Source: Amycolatopsis arida (GTDB taxonomy: Bacteria > Actinomycetota > Actinomycetes > Mycobacteriales > Pseudonocardiaceae). Taken from it: a stretch of 64,000 nt of DNA. The DNA is taken from assembly GCF_900115565.1 (NCBI RefSeq), contig NZ_FOWW01000009.1:1-64000 (forward strand), given 5' to 3'. This document shows, one piece after another, positions 16,924 through 25,065 of this stretch (position 1 is its first letter; every line of letters starts with the position of its first letter). The notes beneath the pieces are model-generated. The model made no database searches and was not told the DNA's origin. It saw only the letters and a program-made list of their open reading frames with translations. A program made the translations under genes and the position numbers.

Positions 16924-18023
16924 GGCAGCGCGTCGAGGAAGGGGCGGTGGCTGCGCTGGAACTCCCAGCCGTAGTAGCCGTCCCAGTTGATCGACCACGT
17001 CATCAGGCCGCGCAGTCCCGGCGAAGGACCGCCGCGCAGCGCGTATCCGCCGCAGTCCCGACCCCAGGCCAGGCAGGTCAACGCCTGGTGCACGGTGGCG
17101 GGGGCGAGGTGGCCGTTGCCGGCGTTGACCGCCGCCGGCAGGCCGACGGCGATCTGGTCCTCCCGCAGCGCGGGGAAGGTGTGACCGGTGCGGGCGACCG
17201 GGAAGCCGGCCTTGAGCATGTCGGTCATGGCGATGGGGAAGTCCGCGCCACCCATGAAGTGGTACTGGCCGTCGAGGCCCATGACCGGTCCGGAGTTGTA
17301 GTTCTGGACCTGCAGGACCGCCAGCCGGTCCCGCAGCGCGTGGATCACCGGAAGGTAGGCGCCGGTCCGGTTGTCCCCGCTGCCGGCCCCGCCGTAGAAC
17401 TGGTACCCAACCTGGACGAAGAAGGTCTCCGGGGCCATCGTCAGCACGAAGTCGGGGCCGTAGCGGGCGGTGAGGGTGCGCAGCGCGGAGATGAGGTTGA
17501 CGATCACCGGCGTGGTGGGGTCACGGAAATCGGTGTCGCCGCGGTCGAGGTAGAGCGAGTGGCCCTCGAAGTCGATGTCCAGGCCGTCGAGGCCGTACCG
17601 GTCGATGATCGCCGACACCGAGCTGACGAACCGGTCGCGGGCCGCCGTGGTGGTCAGCTGCACCTGACCGTTCTGCCCGCCGATGGAGATGAGCACCTTC
17701 GCGCCGCGGGCCTGCTTGGCACGGATCGCGGCGACGAACTCCGCCTCGCTCTCCACGCCCGCGCACTCGCTGGCCGGGCAGCGGGTGAAGCGGATGTCGC
17801 CGGAGGTGACCGAGGTGGGCTCGCCGAACGCCAGGTTGATCACGTCCCAGTCGTCCGGCACGTCGGCCAGCCGAACGTAGCCGGAGCCGTTGGCGAAGCT
17901 GGCGTGCAGGTAGCCGACGAGCGCGTGCCGGGGGAGTGCCGCGCTGGCCCTGGCCGTGGCGGGGGTGCCGAGCGCGGTGAGCAGCGCGAGGACCAGGACG
18001 TACACAAGGGACGGTCGGCGCAT
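16920..18023 (-). CDS. Secreted GH18 chitinase, catalytic domain only
   Basis: A 367-aa secreted chitinase. A signal peptide (~1-26, ending ATARASA) precedes a TIM barrel with SIGG and the catalytic DxxDxDxE in LDGLDIDFEG; later MTWSINWD closes the barrel. It lacks a carbohydrate-binding module. ATG 18023 follows GGGAGGA. It lies 18 bp after the modular chitinase on the same strand and so probably shares the upstream chitin-responsive promoter. Products would be chitooligosaccharides outside the cell. Confidence 0.92.
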   Translation of the reverse strand: MRRPSLVYVLVLALLTALGTPATARASAALPRHALVGYLHASFANGSGYVRLADVPDDWDVINLAFGEPTSVTSGDIRFTRCPASECAGVESEAEFVAAIRAKQARGAKVLISIGGQNGQVQLTTTAARDRFVSSVSAIIDRYGLDGLDIDFEGHSLYLDRGDTDFRDPTTPVIVNLISALRTLTARYGPDFVLTMAPETFFVQVGYQFYGGAGSGDNRTGAYLPVIHALRDRLAVLQVQNYNSGPVMGLDGQYHFMGGADFPIAMTDMLKAGFPVARTGHTFPALREDQIAVGLPAAVNAGNGHLAPATVHQALTCLAWGRDCGGYALRGGPSPGLRGLMTWSINWDGYYGWEFQRSHRPFLDALP

Positions 18024-18040
18024 GGTGGTCCTCCCGAGGC

Positions 18041-19648
18041 TCAGGGAAGCGTGTCCAGGTGGGGCCGCACGGTGCGGGCGAAGGCGTTGCCGTTGCTGAC
18101 GTCCCAGTTGATGGACCAGGTCATCGCGCCGCGGATGTCGGGGTAGGTGCGCGGCGGCGTGAAGGTGCCGCAGGACGTGCCGCGGGCCAGGCAGTCGAGG
18201 GCGTCGTTGACCATCGACGGCGGGACCACGCCGCCACCGGCCGCGCCGGGACCGGCGGGCAGGCCCAGTGCCACCTGGTCGGGCCGCAGGCCGTTCTCCA
18301 GTTGGATGCACGCGAGCGCGGTGAGGAAGTCAAGCGTGCCCTGGTGGTAGGCGCGCGACTGGTCACAGCCGAGCATGGAGCCGGAGTTGTAGAACTGGGT
18401 GTGCACGACCGTGAGGATGTCCCGGATGTCCAGGGCGAGCCGGAAGTACGCCCCGCCGGTCGACTGCATGTCGAGGGTCTGCGGCGCCATGGTGATGATC
18501 AGTCCGGGACCCACCTGGGCGCGCAGCGAGCGCAGGGCCTGGGCCATGTAGGTGGGGTTGAGCCCGTTCTCCAGGTCGATGTCCACCCCGTCGAACCCGA
18601 ACTCCTGGAGCAGGGCGTGCATGCTGCGGGCGAAGTTCCCCGCCGCCGCGGAGCTGCCGACCGAGACCCGCCCGGCCTCGCCGCCGACGGAGAGGATCAC
18701 CGTCGTGCCACGGGCCTTGAGCGCGTGGATGTCCGCCTTGACGTCGGCGTCGGTGTAGCCGCCGAGGGCGTGGGAGAGCTCGGGGTCGACGCCGAACGTG
18801 ACCTCGCCGGGCGTGCCGGTCGCCTCGGCGAACGCGACCGCGACGAGGTCGTAGGCGGCGGGGACGTCGCGCAGCCGCAGCTCCACCGCGGGGTTGACGA
18901 AGTTGTGCCAGTAGCCGGTGAGGAAGTGACGGGGGAGCGGGCTCCGCGGGCAGCCGGTGGTGGTGGCGGTGATCGGGTCGCCGTGGGCCGACTCGGCGGT
19001 GTCGGTGTGGGCGGTGACCGTGAAGGTGTGGGTGGAGCAGGCGGGCAGCCCGCCGATCGTGGCGGAGGTACCGGTCACGGTGGCGCGGACGGAGCCGGCC
19101 TCGTGGACCCGGTAGCCGGTGACCGGACCGGGCGCGGCGGTCCAGGCGAGCGTGATACTGGACGAGGTGGTGCCGGTGACCCGGGTGTCGGTGGGCGCGG
19201 CGGGCCGGCTCGGCTCGCCGGGGTCTCCCGGACCGCCGGCGCAGTCGGCGCCGTTGAGCCGGCAGCGGGTGGGGGTGCCCGGACCGGTGGCGAGGAAGCC
19301 GAAGGACACCGACGCGCCGGGGGTGATCGTGGCGTTGTACTCGCGGTGGGTGAACGTGTGCCGCTGGCCGTCGCGGGTGGCCAGGGCGTCCCAGTGGCTC
19401 CCGACCGAGGTGCCGGCCGGGAGCTCGAACTCCACCCGCCAGCCGGTGATCGTGGTCGGTCCGCCGTTGGTGATGGTGTAGCGGCCCTCCCAGCCGGAGC
19501 CCCAGTCGGCGACCTTGCCGAAGGTGGCGCTCGGTGCGCCGGTGGTGCCGGGTGTCACCGCGTGGCCGGGCGGTGCGACCAGTCCGGCCACGGCGAGCAC
19601 CAGGGTGGCGAGGACGGCCAGCGGGCGAAGGGCGAGGGCATGGGACAT
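18041..19648 (-). CDS. Secreted modular chitinase (CBM2 - FnIII - GH18)
   Basis: A 535-aa secreted chitinase. After a signal peptide (1-~30) comes a CBM2-type cellulose/chitin-binding module (about 40-135, with WGSGWEGRYTITN and WRVEFELP, closed by a late cysteine), a fibronectin III domain (about 150-240, TDTRVTGTTSSSITLAW) and a GH18 barrel (from ~250) with FDGVDIDLEN as the DxxDxDxE motif. This domain order is common in Streptomyces family 18 chitinases. Two DasR-like repeats precede it at 19691-19730, implying induction by chitin or GlcNAc. Confidence 0.93.
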   Translation of the reverse strand: MSHALALRPLAVLATLVLAVAGLVAPPGHAVTPGTTGAPSATFGKVADWGSGWEGRYTITNGGPTTITGWRVEFELPAGTSVGSHWDALATRDGQRHTFTHREYNATITPGASVSFGFLATGPGTPTRCRLNGADCAGGPGDPGEPSRPAAPTDTRVTGTTSSSITLAWTAAPGPVTGYRVHEAGSVRATVTGTSATIGGLPACSTHTFTVTAHTDTAESAHGDPITATTTGCPRSPLPRHFLTGYWHNFVNPAVELRLRDVPAAYDLVAVAFAEATGTPGEVTFGVDPELSHALGGYTDADVKADIHALKARGTTVILSVGGEAGRVSVGSSAAAGNFARSMHALLQEFGFDGVDIDLENGLNPTYMAQALRSLRAQVGPGLIITMAPQTLDMQSTGGAYFRLALDIRDILTVVHTQFYNSGSMLGCDQSRAYHQGTLDFLTALACIQLENGLRPDQVALGLPAGPGAAGGGVVPPSMVNDALDCLARGTSCGTFTPPRTYPDIRGAMTWSINWDVSNGNAFARTVRPHLDTLP

Positions 19649-19690
19649 TCCGGCCTCCCGGACGGTGCGCAGGGGTACACCGTGCGTCCC

Positions 19691-19730
19691 TAATGTCTAG
19701 ACCAATCGAGGAAGGGTTGTCCAGACCACT
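19691..19730 (-). promoter_or_regulatory. Chitinase promoter direct repeats, DasR-like
   Basis: Two copies of a GTCYAGACCA element (TGTCTAGACCAAT within 19691-19706, TTGTCCAGACCACT within 19715-19730), spaced 24 bp, lie 45-80 bp upstream of the chitinase start. They match the DasR consensus ACTGGTCTAGACCACT at 11 and 12 of 16 positions and resemble the direct repeats of Streptomyces chitinase promoters. Confidence 0.75.
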
Positions 19731-19856
19731 TAAGTAGGGAGTGGCGACGCGGGCCGGGAGGTCGATGCGACCGAGGCGGTGCCGAGGTGGCCGCGGGGTC
19801 TCGGGACGCCGGCGGAACACCTCGGTCCGCCGGCCGTCCCGAACCCGGGTGGTCGC

Positions 19857-20306
19857 TCAGGCGGGCGCCGGTGGGCCCGGCTCGTTGGTCAGCCGGCGAA
19901 CCTCGGTGGTCACCAGCTGCCTGGCCCGCGCGGCGCTCGCGGCGTACGCGGTGACCCGCAGCGCCGTGTGGCCGTGCACGGCGACGTCCACCGCGGAGGC
20001 GTCGTCCACGCGCACCCGCTCGGCCGGCATGTCCCTGGTGTCCAGCACCAGGTGAGGGGCGCCGTTGACCGGCTCGGGCTCGTCGACCTGCTGGACCTGA
20101 CCGTTGGCGAGCAGCGCGCGGCAGGTCCACGCGCGCGCCACGAACCCGGTCTCGGTCGGCACCACCGGCACCGGCTCGACGCGGTGGCCGGGCCCGAGCT
20201 CCCCGGCCAACCGTTCGGCGGGCTCGCGCTCGGCCCACGCGCCGAGCAGTTCCGGAGGGTCGGCGCTGGTACGGACGATCACGAACAGTTCGCTCGCGTT
20301 CTCCAT
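19857..20306 (-). CDS. Hypothetical protein, 149 aa
   Basis: A soluble 149-aa protein of unknown family starting MENASELFVIVRTS. It contains no membrane segment, signal peptide or recognised motif; a middle stretch (VPTETGFVARAWTCRA) and an Arg/Val-rich C terminus look like a compact alpha/beta domain. The start at 20306 has only a weak ribosome site. It is isolated between the chitinase promoter and the arsenic island. Confidence 0.6.
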   Translation of the reverse strand: MENASELFVIVRTSADPPELLGAWAEREPAERLAGELGPGHRVEPVPVVPTETGFVARAWTCRALLANGQVQQVDEPEPVNGAPHLVLDTRDMPAERVRVDDASAVDVAVHGHTALRVTAYAASAARARQLVTTEVRRLTNEPGPPAPA

Positions 20307-20373
20307 ACCGCGATCTTGCCACCAGGGCTGCTCGGTCGCCGAACGGCGTTGCGCCACGGGCACCCGTGAAGAC

Positions 20374-20420
20374 CGCGGTCCCGAACGTAGATCTCGGCGT
20401 CCTGAACATCGATTCTCGCG
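20374..20420 (+). repeat. 21-bp unit repeat, copy B
   Basis: A degenerate array (GCGGTCCCGAACGTAGATCT, CGGCGTCCTGAACATCGATT, CTCGCGG) whose units match the 21-bp unit of the repeat at 3605-3648. It is intergenic, between the hypothetical gene and arsM. Confidence 0.5.
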
Positions 20421-20422
20421 GG

Positions 20423-21169
20423 TCAGGCGGGCTTGGTGGCGCGGGCGGTGGCCGAGTGCAGGTCGCCGCCGACGGCGTGGGTCGGGGTGATGGTGACGTC
20501 GGTGAAGCCGGCGGCGCGCAGCCCCTCCCGGTACTCGGCGAAGCTCAGTGCTCCGGCGATGCAGTCCACAGAGGATCCGCGCTCGGCGCGCCCGGCTGGA
20601 GTGAGCTCGTCGTCGGCGACGACGTCGGACACGCCGACTCGCCCTCCGGGCACGAGCACGCGGAACATCTCGGTGAACACGGCCGGCTTGTCCACCGAGA
20701 GGTTGATCACGCAGTTGGAGATCACCACGTCGATGGTGCCCGCCGGCAGTGGGACCGCCTCGATGGTCCCCTTCAGGAACTCGACGTTGGTCACCCCGGC
20801 CTTGCGCGCGTTGCCTTGCGCGAGCGCCAGCATCTCCTCGGTCATGTCCAGGCCGTAGGCCTTGCCGGTGGGCCCCACCCTGCGGGCGGAGAGCAGCACG
20901 TCGATGCCGCCGCCGGAGCCGAGGTCCAGTACCCGCTCCCCGGCCCGCAGCTCGGCGACCGCCGTCGGGTTGCCGCAGCCCAGCGACGCGGCCACCGCCT
21001 CCGCGGGCAGCGCGTCCCGCTCGGCGGCCGCGTACAGCGCCGCGCCGAAGCCGTCCTCCACCTCCACCGCCCGGGGGTCACAACATCCACCGCCGGCGTC
21101 GCCGACGGCGGTCGCGGCCGCGGCGTACCGCGCCCGGACCGACTCCCGCGGGTCGGACTGCTCGCTCAT
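20423..21169 (-). CDS. arsM: Arsenite S-adenosylmethionine methyltransferase
   Basis: A 248-aa cytoplasmic methyltransferase converting As(III) to methylated species with SAM. The SAM motif is LDLGSGGGID (81-90). The As(III)-binding cysteines of ArsM are present: a CC pair (C29, C30), C65 in SLGCGNP, C153 in ISNCVINLS and C203. It is divergent from arsR, with two ArsR-type palindromes in the 115-bp gap, so it should be induced by arsenite together with the efflux operon. Confidence 0.93.
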   Translation of the reverse strand: MSEQSDPRESVRARYAAAATAVGDAGGGCCDPRAVEVEDGFGAALYAAAERDALPAEAVAASLGCGNPTAVAELRAGERVLDLGSGGGIDVLLSARRVGPTGKAYGLDMTEEMLALAQGNARKAGVTNVEFLKGTIEAVPLPAGTIDVVISNCVINLSVDKPAVFTEMFRVLVPGGRVGVSDVVADDELTPAGRAERGSSVDCIAGALSFAEYREGLRAAGFTDVTITPTHAVGGDLHSATARATKPA

Positions 21170-21213
21170 CTCGGTGTCCTCTCGCCGGCCGACCCACCAG
21201 GGAGCCGGGCTTC

Positions 21214-21276
21214 ATCGAAGTTCGTCGATTCCAGGTGGCGGATTCCATCTTGCGCACGGAATCGAAGCCCGTCAAT
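21214..21276. promoter_or_regulatory. Two ArsR-type operators in the arsM/arsR divergent promoter
   Basis: Copy 1 (21214-21229) reads ATCGAAGTTCGTCGAT and copy 2 (21261-21276) reads ATCGAAGCCCGTCAAT. Both have ATCGA arms in an imperfect palindrome, spaced 47 bp. Copy 2 abuts an AT-rich TATAGA box just before ATG 21285, so it would block arsR transcription; copy 1 lies towards arsM. Confidence 0.7.
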
Positions 21277-21310
21277 ATAGACGCATGTCGAATCACGAGG
21301 AGCTGGCGTC

Positions 21311-21679
21311 GTGCTGCGCGCGATGCTGACCGCACCGCTGACGGAGGACCAGGCCGCCGAGCTGGCGGCGGTGTTCAAGGCGCTGGGCGACCCGGTGCGG
21401 CTGCGGTTGCTGTCGATCATCGCCTCACGGGCCGGCGGCGAGGTCTGCGTCTGCGAGCTGACTCCGGAGTTCCCGCTGTCCCAGCCGACCATCTCGCACC
21501 ACCTCAAGCTCCTCCGGCAGGCCGGCCTGATCGACGGCGAGCGGCGTGGCACCTGGGTGTATTACCGGCTGGTGCCAGAGACCACCGAGCGTCTCGCCGC
21601 CCTCCTCGCCAGCCCCGGCGGTGAGCCGCCGGCCGGTGAGCGGCGGGCGGCCGCCGAGCCCGCGGGGGCTCCGGCGTGA
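21311..21679 (+). CDS. arsR: ArsR-family arsenic repressor (5' end disputed)
   Basis: A winged-helix ArsR repressor: EVCVCELT in the sensor helix, SQPTISHHLKLLRQAGL as recognition helix, GTWVYYRL as wing. The frame opens at GTG 21311 (GAGGAG at 8 nt upstream). A different frame from ATG 21285 encodes MSNHEELASCCA, exactly the N-terminal extension with CysCys seen in actinobacterial ArsR proteins, and runs into this frame if one base is restored near 21319. The full repressor would then carry the CC + C three-cysteine arsenite site known from Corynebacterium ArsR. It overlaps acr3 by GTGA. Confidence 0.88.
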   Translation: MLRAMLTAPLTEDQAAELAAVFKALGDPVRLRLLSIIASRAGGEVCVCELTPEFPLSQPTISHHLKLLRQAGLIDGERRGTWVYYRLVPETTERLAALLASPGGEPPAGERRAAAEPAGAPA

Positions 21680-22827
21680 CCGGCACCGCCGTCCCGCGGG
21701 TGGAGTCGGTCACCCGCCGGTTGCCGGTGGTGGACCGGTTCCTCCCGGTGTGGATCGCCGCCGCCATGGCCGGAGGTGTGCTGGCCGGGCGCTGGGTCCC
21801 CGACCTGGAGGCCGGGTTGAACGCGGTCACCGTCGACGGGGTCTCCCTGCCGATCGCGCTCGGCCTGCTGGCGATGATGTTCCCGGTGCTGGCCAAGGTC
21901 CGCTACGACCGGCTCGGCACGGTCACTGGCGACCGCGCGCTGCTCTGGCCCTCGCTGGTGCTGAACTGGCTGATCGGACCGGCGTTGATGTTCGCGCTGG
22001 CCTGGCTGCTGCTACCCGACCTGCCGGCCTACCGCACGGGGCTGATCATCGTCGGCCTCGCCCGCTGCATCGCGATGGTGATCATCTGGAACGACCTGGC
22101 CGGCGGCGACCGCGAGGCCGCCGCCGTACTGGTCGCGCTGAACTCGGTGTTCCAGGTGGTGGCCTTCGGTGCGCTGGCCTGGTTCTACCTCGCCGTGCTG
22201 CCCGGCTGGTTGGGACTGCCGCAGGCCGAGCTGGACGTGTCCGGCTGGCAGATCGCCCGCGGGGTGCTGATCTTCCTCGGCATCCCGCTGGCCGCCGGCT
22301 ACCTCGCCCGCCGATGGGGCGAGCGGCTTCGTGGCCGGGACTGGTACGAGGGCACGTTCCTGCCCAGGGTCGGGCCCTTCGCGCTCTACGGGTTGCTGTT
22401 CACCATCGTGGTCCTGTTCGCGCTGCAGGGCCGGCAGATCACCGACCGCCCGTGGGACGTCGCGCGGATCGCGCTGCCCCTGCTGGCCTACTTCGCCCTG
22501 ATGTGGGCCGGCGCGTACGCGTTCGGCACGGCGCTCGGCCTGAGCTACGAGCGCACCACGACACTGGCGTTCACCGCCGCCGGCAACAACTTCGAGCTGG
22601 CCATCGCGGTCGCGATCGCCACCTTCGGTGCCACCAGCGGGCAGGCCCTCGCCGGTGTGGTCGGCCCGCTGATCGAGGTGCCCGTGCTGGTGGCGCTGGT
22701 GTACGTCGCGCTGGCGCTGCGCCGCCGGTCTCGGCTCGCCGTGTCCACGGGGTCCAGAGAGTCCACTGTGTCCACTGTGTCCGGCGCGACCGCCGGGTCC
22801 ACTCGGGAAGGTTCCACCGGGGAATGA
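21676..22827 (+). CDS. acr3: ACR3-family arsenite efflux permease
   Basis: A 383-aa permease with ten predicted helices that exports As(OH)3. The functional cysteine of helix 4 is C131 in GLARCIAMVIIWNDLA, and the helix-9 glutamate is in AAGNNFELAIA. Both are hallmarks of ACR3. The C-terminal ~35 residues are a Ser/Thr/Gly-rich tail with VST repeats. It overlaps arsR and arsC by 4 bp each, so the three are a coupled operon. Confidence 0.94.
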   Translation: MTGTAVPRVESVTRRLPVVDRFLPVWIAAAMAGGVLAGRWVPDLEAGLNAVTVDGVSLPIALGLLAMMFPVLAKVRYDRLGTVTGDRALLWPSLVLNWLIGPALMFALAWLLLPDLPAYRTGLIIVGLARCIAMVIIWNDLAGGDREAAAVLVALNSVFQVVAFGALAWFYLAVLPGWLGLPQAELDVSGWQIARGVLIFLGIPLAAGYLARRWGERLRGRDWYEGTFLPRVGPFALYGLLFTIVVLFALQGRQITDRPWDVARIALPLLAYFALMWAGAYAFGTALGLSYERTTTLAFTAAGNNFELAIAVAIATFGATSGQALAGVVGPLIEVPVLVALVYVALALRRRSRLAVSTGSRESTVSTVSGATAGSTREGSTGE

Positions 22828-23261
22828 CGACGAACGAGGAGACCGCCGCCGTGTCCACCCCACCCGAAGTCCTGTTCGTCTGCGTGCACAACGCCGGCCG
22901 GTCACAGATGGCCGCCGCGCTGCTCGACCACCACGCCCGCGGCAGGGTCACCGTCCGCTCGGCCGGGTCCGCGCCGGCCGAGACCGTCAACCCGGCCGTG
23001 GTCGCCGCGATGGCCGAGCTGGGGATCGACCTGTCGCGGGAGTTCCCGAAGCCGCTCACCACCGACGCGGTGCGGGCCGCCGACGTGGTGGTCACCATGG
23101 GCTGCGGTGACGCCTGCCCGGTCTTTCCCGGAAAGCGTTACCTGGACTGGCGGCTCGACGACCCGGCGGGCCGGCCGGTCGAGGAGGTCCGTCCCATCCG
23201 CGACGAGATCGACCGCAGAGTCCGCGCCCTGCTCGCCGCGCTGGTCCCGGCCGGATCGTGA
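22824..23261 (+). CDS. arsC: Arsenate reductase, LMW-phosphatase fold
   Basis: A 145-aa arsenate reductase. The active loop CVHNAGRS (C20 to R26) is the CX5R phosphatase-like site; C94 and C98 in MGCGDACP are the likely resolving thiols; LDWRLDDPAGR supplies the conserved DP. The sequence resembles mycobacterial ArsC proteins, so mycothiol/mycoredoxin or thioredoxin is the probable reductant. ATG 22824 overlaps acr3 (ATGA); GTG 22851 with GAGGAG upstream is an alternative. It supplies As(III) for ACR3 export and ArsM. Confidence 0.93.
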   Translation: MTTNEETAAVSTPPEVLFVCVHNAGRSQMAAALLDHHARGRVTVRSAGSAPAETVNPAVVAAMAELGIDLSREFPKPLTTDAVRAADVVVTMGCGDACPVFPGKRYLDWRLDDPAGRPVEEVRPIRDEIDRRVRALLAALVPAGS

Positions 23262-23432
23262 CCACGGCGGCTCGACGGCGTCGACCCGCACGTGCCGCTG
23301 GCCGACCAGCTCGGCGCGCTGGCCGAGCTGCGGGACGAGGGTACGATCGCCCACATCGGACTGTTCGAGGTGACCGTGGCGCGGCTCGAGCGGGCCGGTG
23401 GCTGGTGGACGTGGTTGCGTCAACCGGTGTGA
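23262..23432 (+). pseudogene. Aldo/keto reductase fragment
   Basis: A ~55-codon frame without its own start encodes DPHVPLADQLGALAELRDEG and then HIGLFEVTVARLERA, the conserved helix 4-strand 5 region of aldo/keto reductases (family: DPxVPLxDQLGAL...GKIRHIGLSE). It ends at a stop at 23430-23432. Both ends of the enzyme are missing, so it is a relic left beside the ars operon. Confidence 0.65.
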
Positions 23433-24659
23433 GGCGTCCCCCGCACTCCTCGGCCGAGCCGGAGCGCGTTCTCCTGGATTCGCCGGAGCATCCGGCGGAA
23501 CTCCGTGCGCTCCTCGGTGGACAGTCCCGCGTACAGTTCGGCCTCGATTCCGTCGACCACCGTCCACAGCGCGGCGACGGCATGCTCGCCGGCGTCGGTG
23601 ATCGCGACGTCCGGGCCGGTGCGGGCGAGGTAGCCGCGGTCGACCAGCGGGTCCAGCGCGCCGGCGCGCTCGTCGCCGGTGAGACCGAGTTCGCGGGTCA
23701 GCTCGTCGACGGGGGTTCGCCGGTCGCACGCGACGATCATCAGCGCGACGACCTGGGTGGCGTCGAGCTCGTCGGCGGCCAGCCGGGCGTCGAAGGCGGC
23801 CCGGACGAAACGGGCGGTGACACCGAGGTCGCGGCCCAGGGTGGCGCGAATGCGGTCGGTCAGCATGGCGAGCACCATCCTCATGCGCAGTTCGTAGATG
23901 CCGATGCCGGCGGCCACCCCGACGTTGAGCGATTCCACCGGTCCGGCCATCGGGATGCGGACGACGAGATCCGTGGCGGCCAGGGTCTCCTCGTCGACGC
24001 CGTGCGTCTCGTTGCCGACCACCAGCGCCAGCCGATCGCCGCGTAGCGGGGCCAGTGACTGGACGTGCCGGCCACGGGGACTGGTCGCCACCACCTGGAA
24101 CCCGGCGTCCCGCAGGCCCGCGACGGCACGGGCCGGTGTGGGGTAGCGCCGTACCCGGGTGGTGAGCGCGGTGCCCCGGGCGGCTTGCAGCACCCTGCGG
24201 GCGGTGAGGTCGGTGTCGGGTCGGTGAGCACGACCTCGGCGACTCCGAGGGCGCGTGCGGTGCGCACCACCGTGCCGAGGTTGCCGGGATCGGCGACGTC
24301 CGCGCAGGCGATCACGAAGTCGTCGGGATACGGCGCCGCGCCCGGGATCTCGGGCGGCACCGGGGCACGGCGAGCCAGCGGACCGGCTTGGTGCTCCCGG
24401 CTGCCTTCGCCAGCAGCCCGGCCCGGACGCGGTGGACGGGGATTCGTGCCGCGGCCAGCTCCCGGGCCAGTTCGTCGTCCGGTCCGTCCTCGGCACACAG
24501 CGCGTAGTCGAGCGTGGCACCGGCGGACAGCGCCTGCGCGATCAGCGCCGGCCCGTCGAGCAGGCACCGGCTCGCGGCGATCCGGCCGGCCCGGCTGGTC
24601 AGCTGCCTGGCCCGCTGGATCAGGTCGTGCTTGACGGAGTCGATGACCACGGGCCGCAT
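23420..24659 (-). pseudogene. SpoU/TrmH rRNA methyltransferase fused to a MarR-like domain, frameshifted
   Basis: The coding sense starts at ATG 24659 (MRPVVIDSVKHDLIQRARQL, a SpoU substrate-binding domain), shifts frame near 24362 to the SpoU motif 1 (DPGNLGTVVRTA), and shifts again near 24212 to motifs 2 and 3 (VGNETHGVDEE; IPMAGPVESLNVGVAAG). One missing G at each point restores a single gene. The C-terminal ~140 residues are unusual: a MarR-like winged-helix region ending GLSTEERTEFRRMLRRI. It would 2'-O-methylate rRNA or tRNA if intact. Confidence 0.65.
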
Positions 24660-24859
24660 TCTGTCACCCACGGTCACCGCTGCGGCCGTCCGGTTCGTGG
24701 TCGCGGTCCGGTGCTCGCGGTGTGAGATTGGTCCCAGTGCCGTGGGCGGGTGGCCGGGCGTCCGTCGGCCCGGTGGAGGTGGCCAACGCGGTGCCGGTGC
24801 TGGTCGGCGCGGTCGTCGCGGCGGTGAGGGGGCCGAGCGGGCCGGGCACGGCGACGGCG

Positions 24860-25065
24860 GGCGTGGCCGGGCCAAACGCCGCGAGGTAGCGGCGGACCAG
24901 CCGGCGCAGGTCCTCGGCGGTCGGCTCCGGCCGCACTCCGGTCCACTCCGCGGCGGGGAACGGCGTGGCGCCGTGGGTGTTCCACGTGCCGCTGGGTGCC
25001 GGGTGCACCAGCGGCTCAAGGTACTGCACGGTCCAGCCCAGGGCGGACGGATCTCGTCCGCGGTG
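24860..25065 (-). pseudogene. Winged-helix AlkZ-like (HTH_42) protein fragment
   Basis: Directly after the stop of the MpaB-family gene, a frame encodes HPAPSGTWNTHGATPFPAAEW and then AEDLRRLVRRYLAAFGPAT. This matches the middle of actinobacterial winged-helix DNA-binding proteins of the YcaQ/AlkZ type, which have ATPF..AE.W and RYLAAFGPAT. Neither end of the family is present. The region 24660-24860 shows no further sense. Confidence 0.45.

Noticed and set aside
14269-16998. A 909-codon minus-strand open frame
   Set aside because: Only its first part (the chitinase-coupled membrane protein) makes sense; the rest shadows the phytoene-desaturase-like gene in the wrong frame.
21285-21329. 14-codon leader peptide controlling arsR
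   Set aside because: Its sequence equals the usual ArsR N terminus, so a frameshift is more likely than a regulatory leader.
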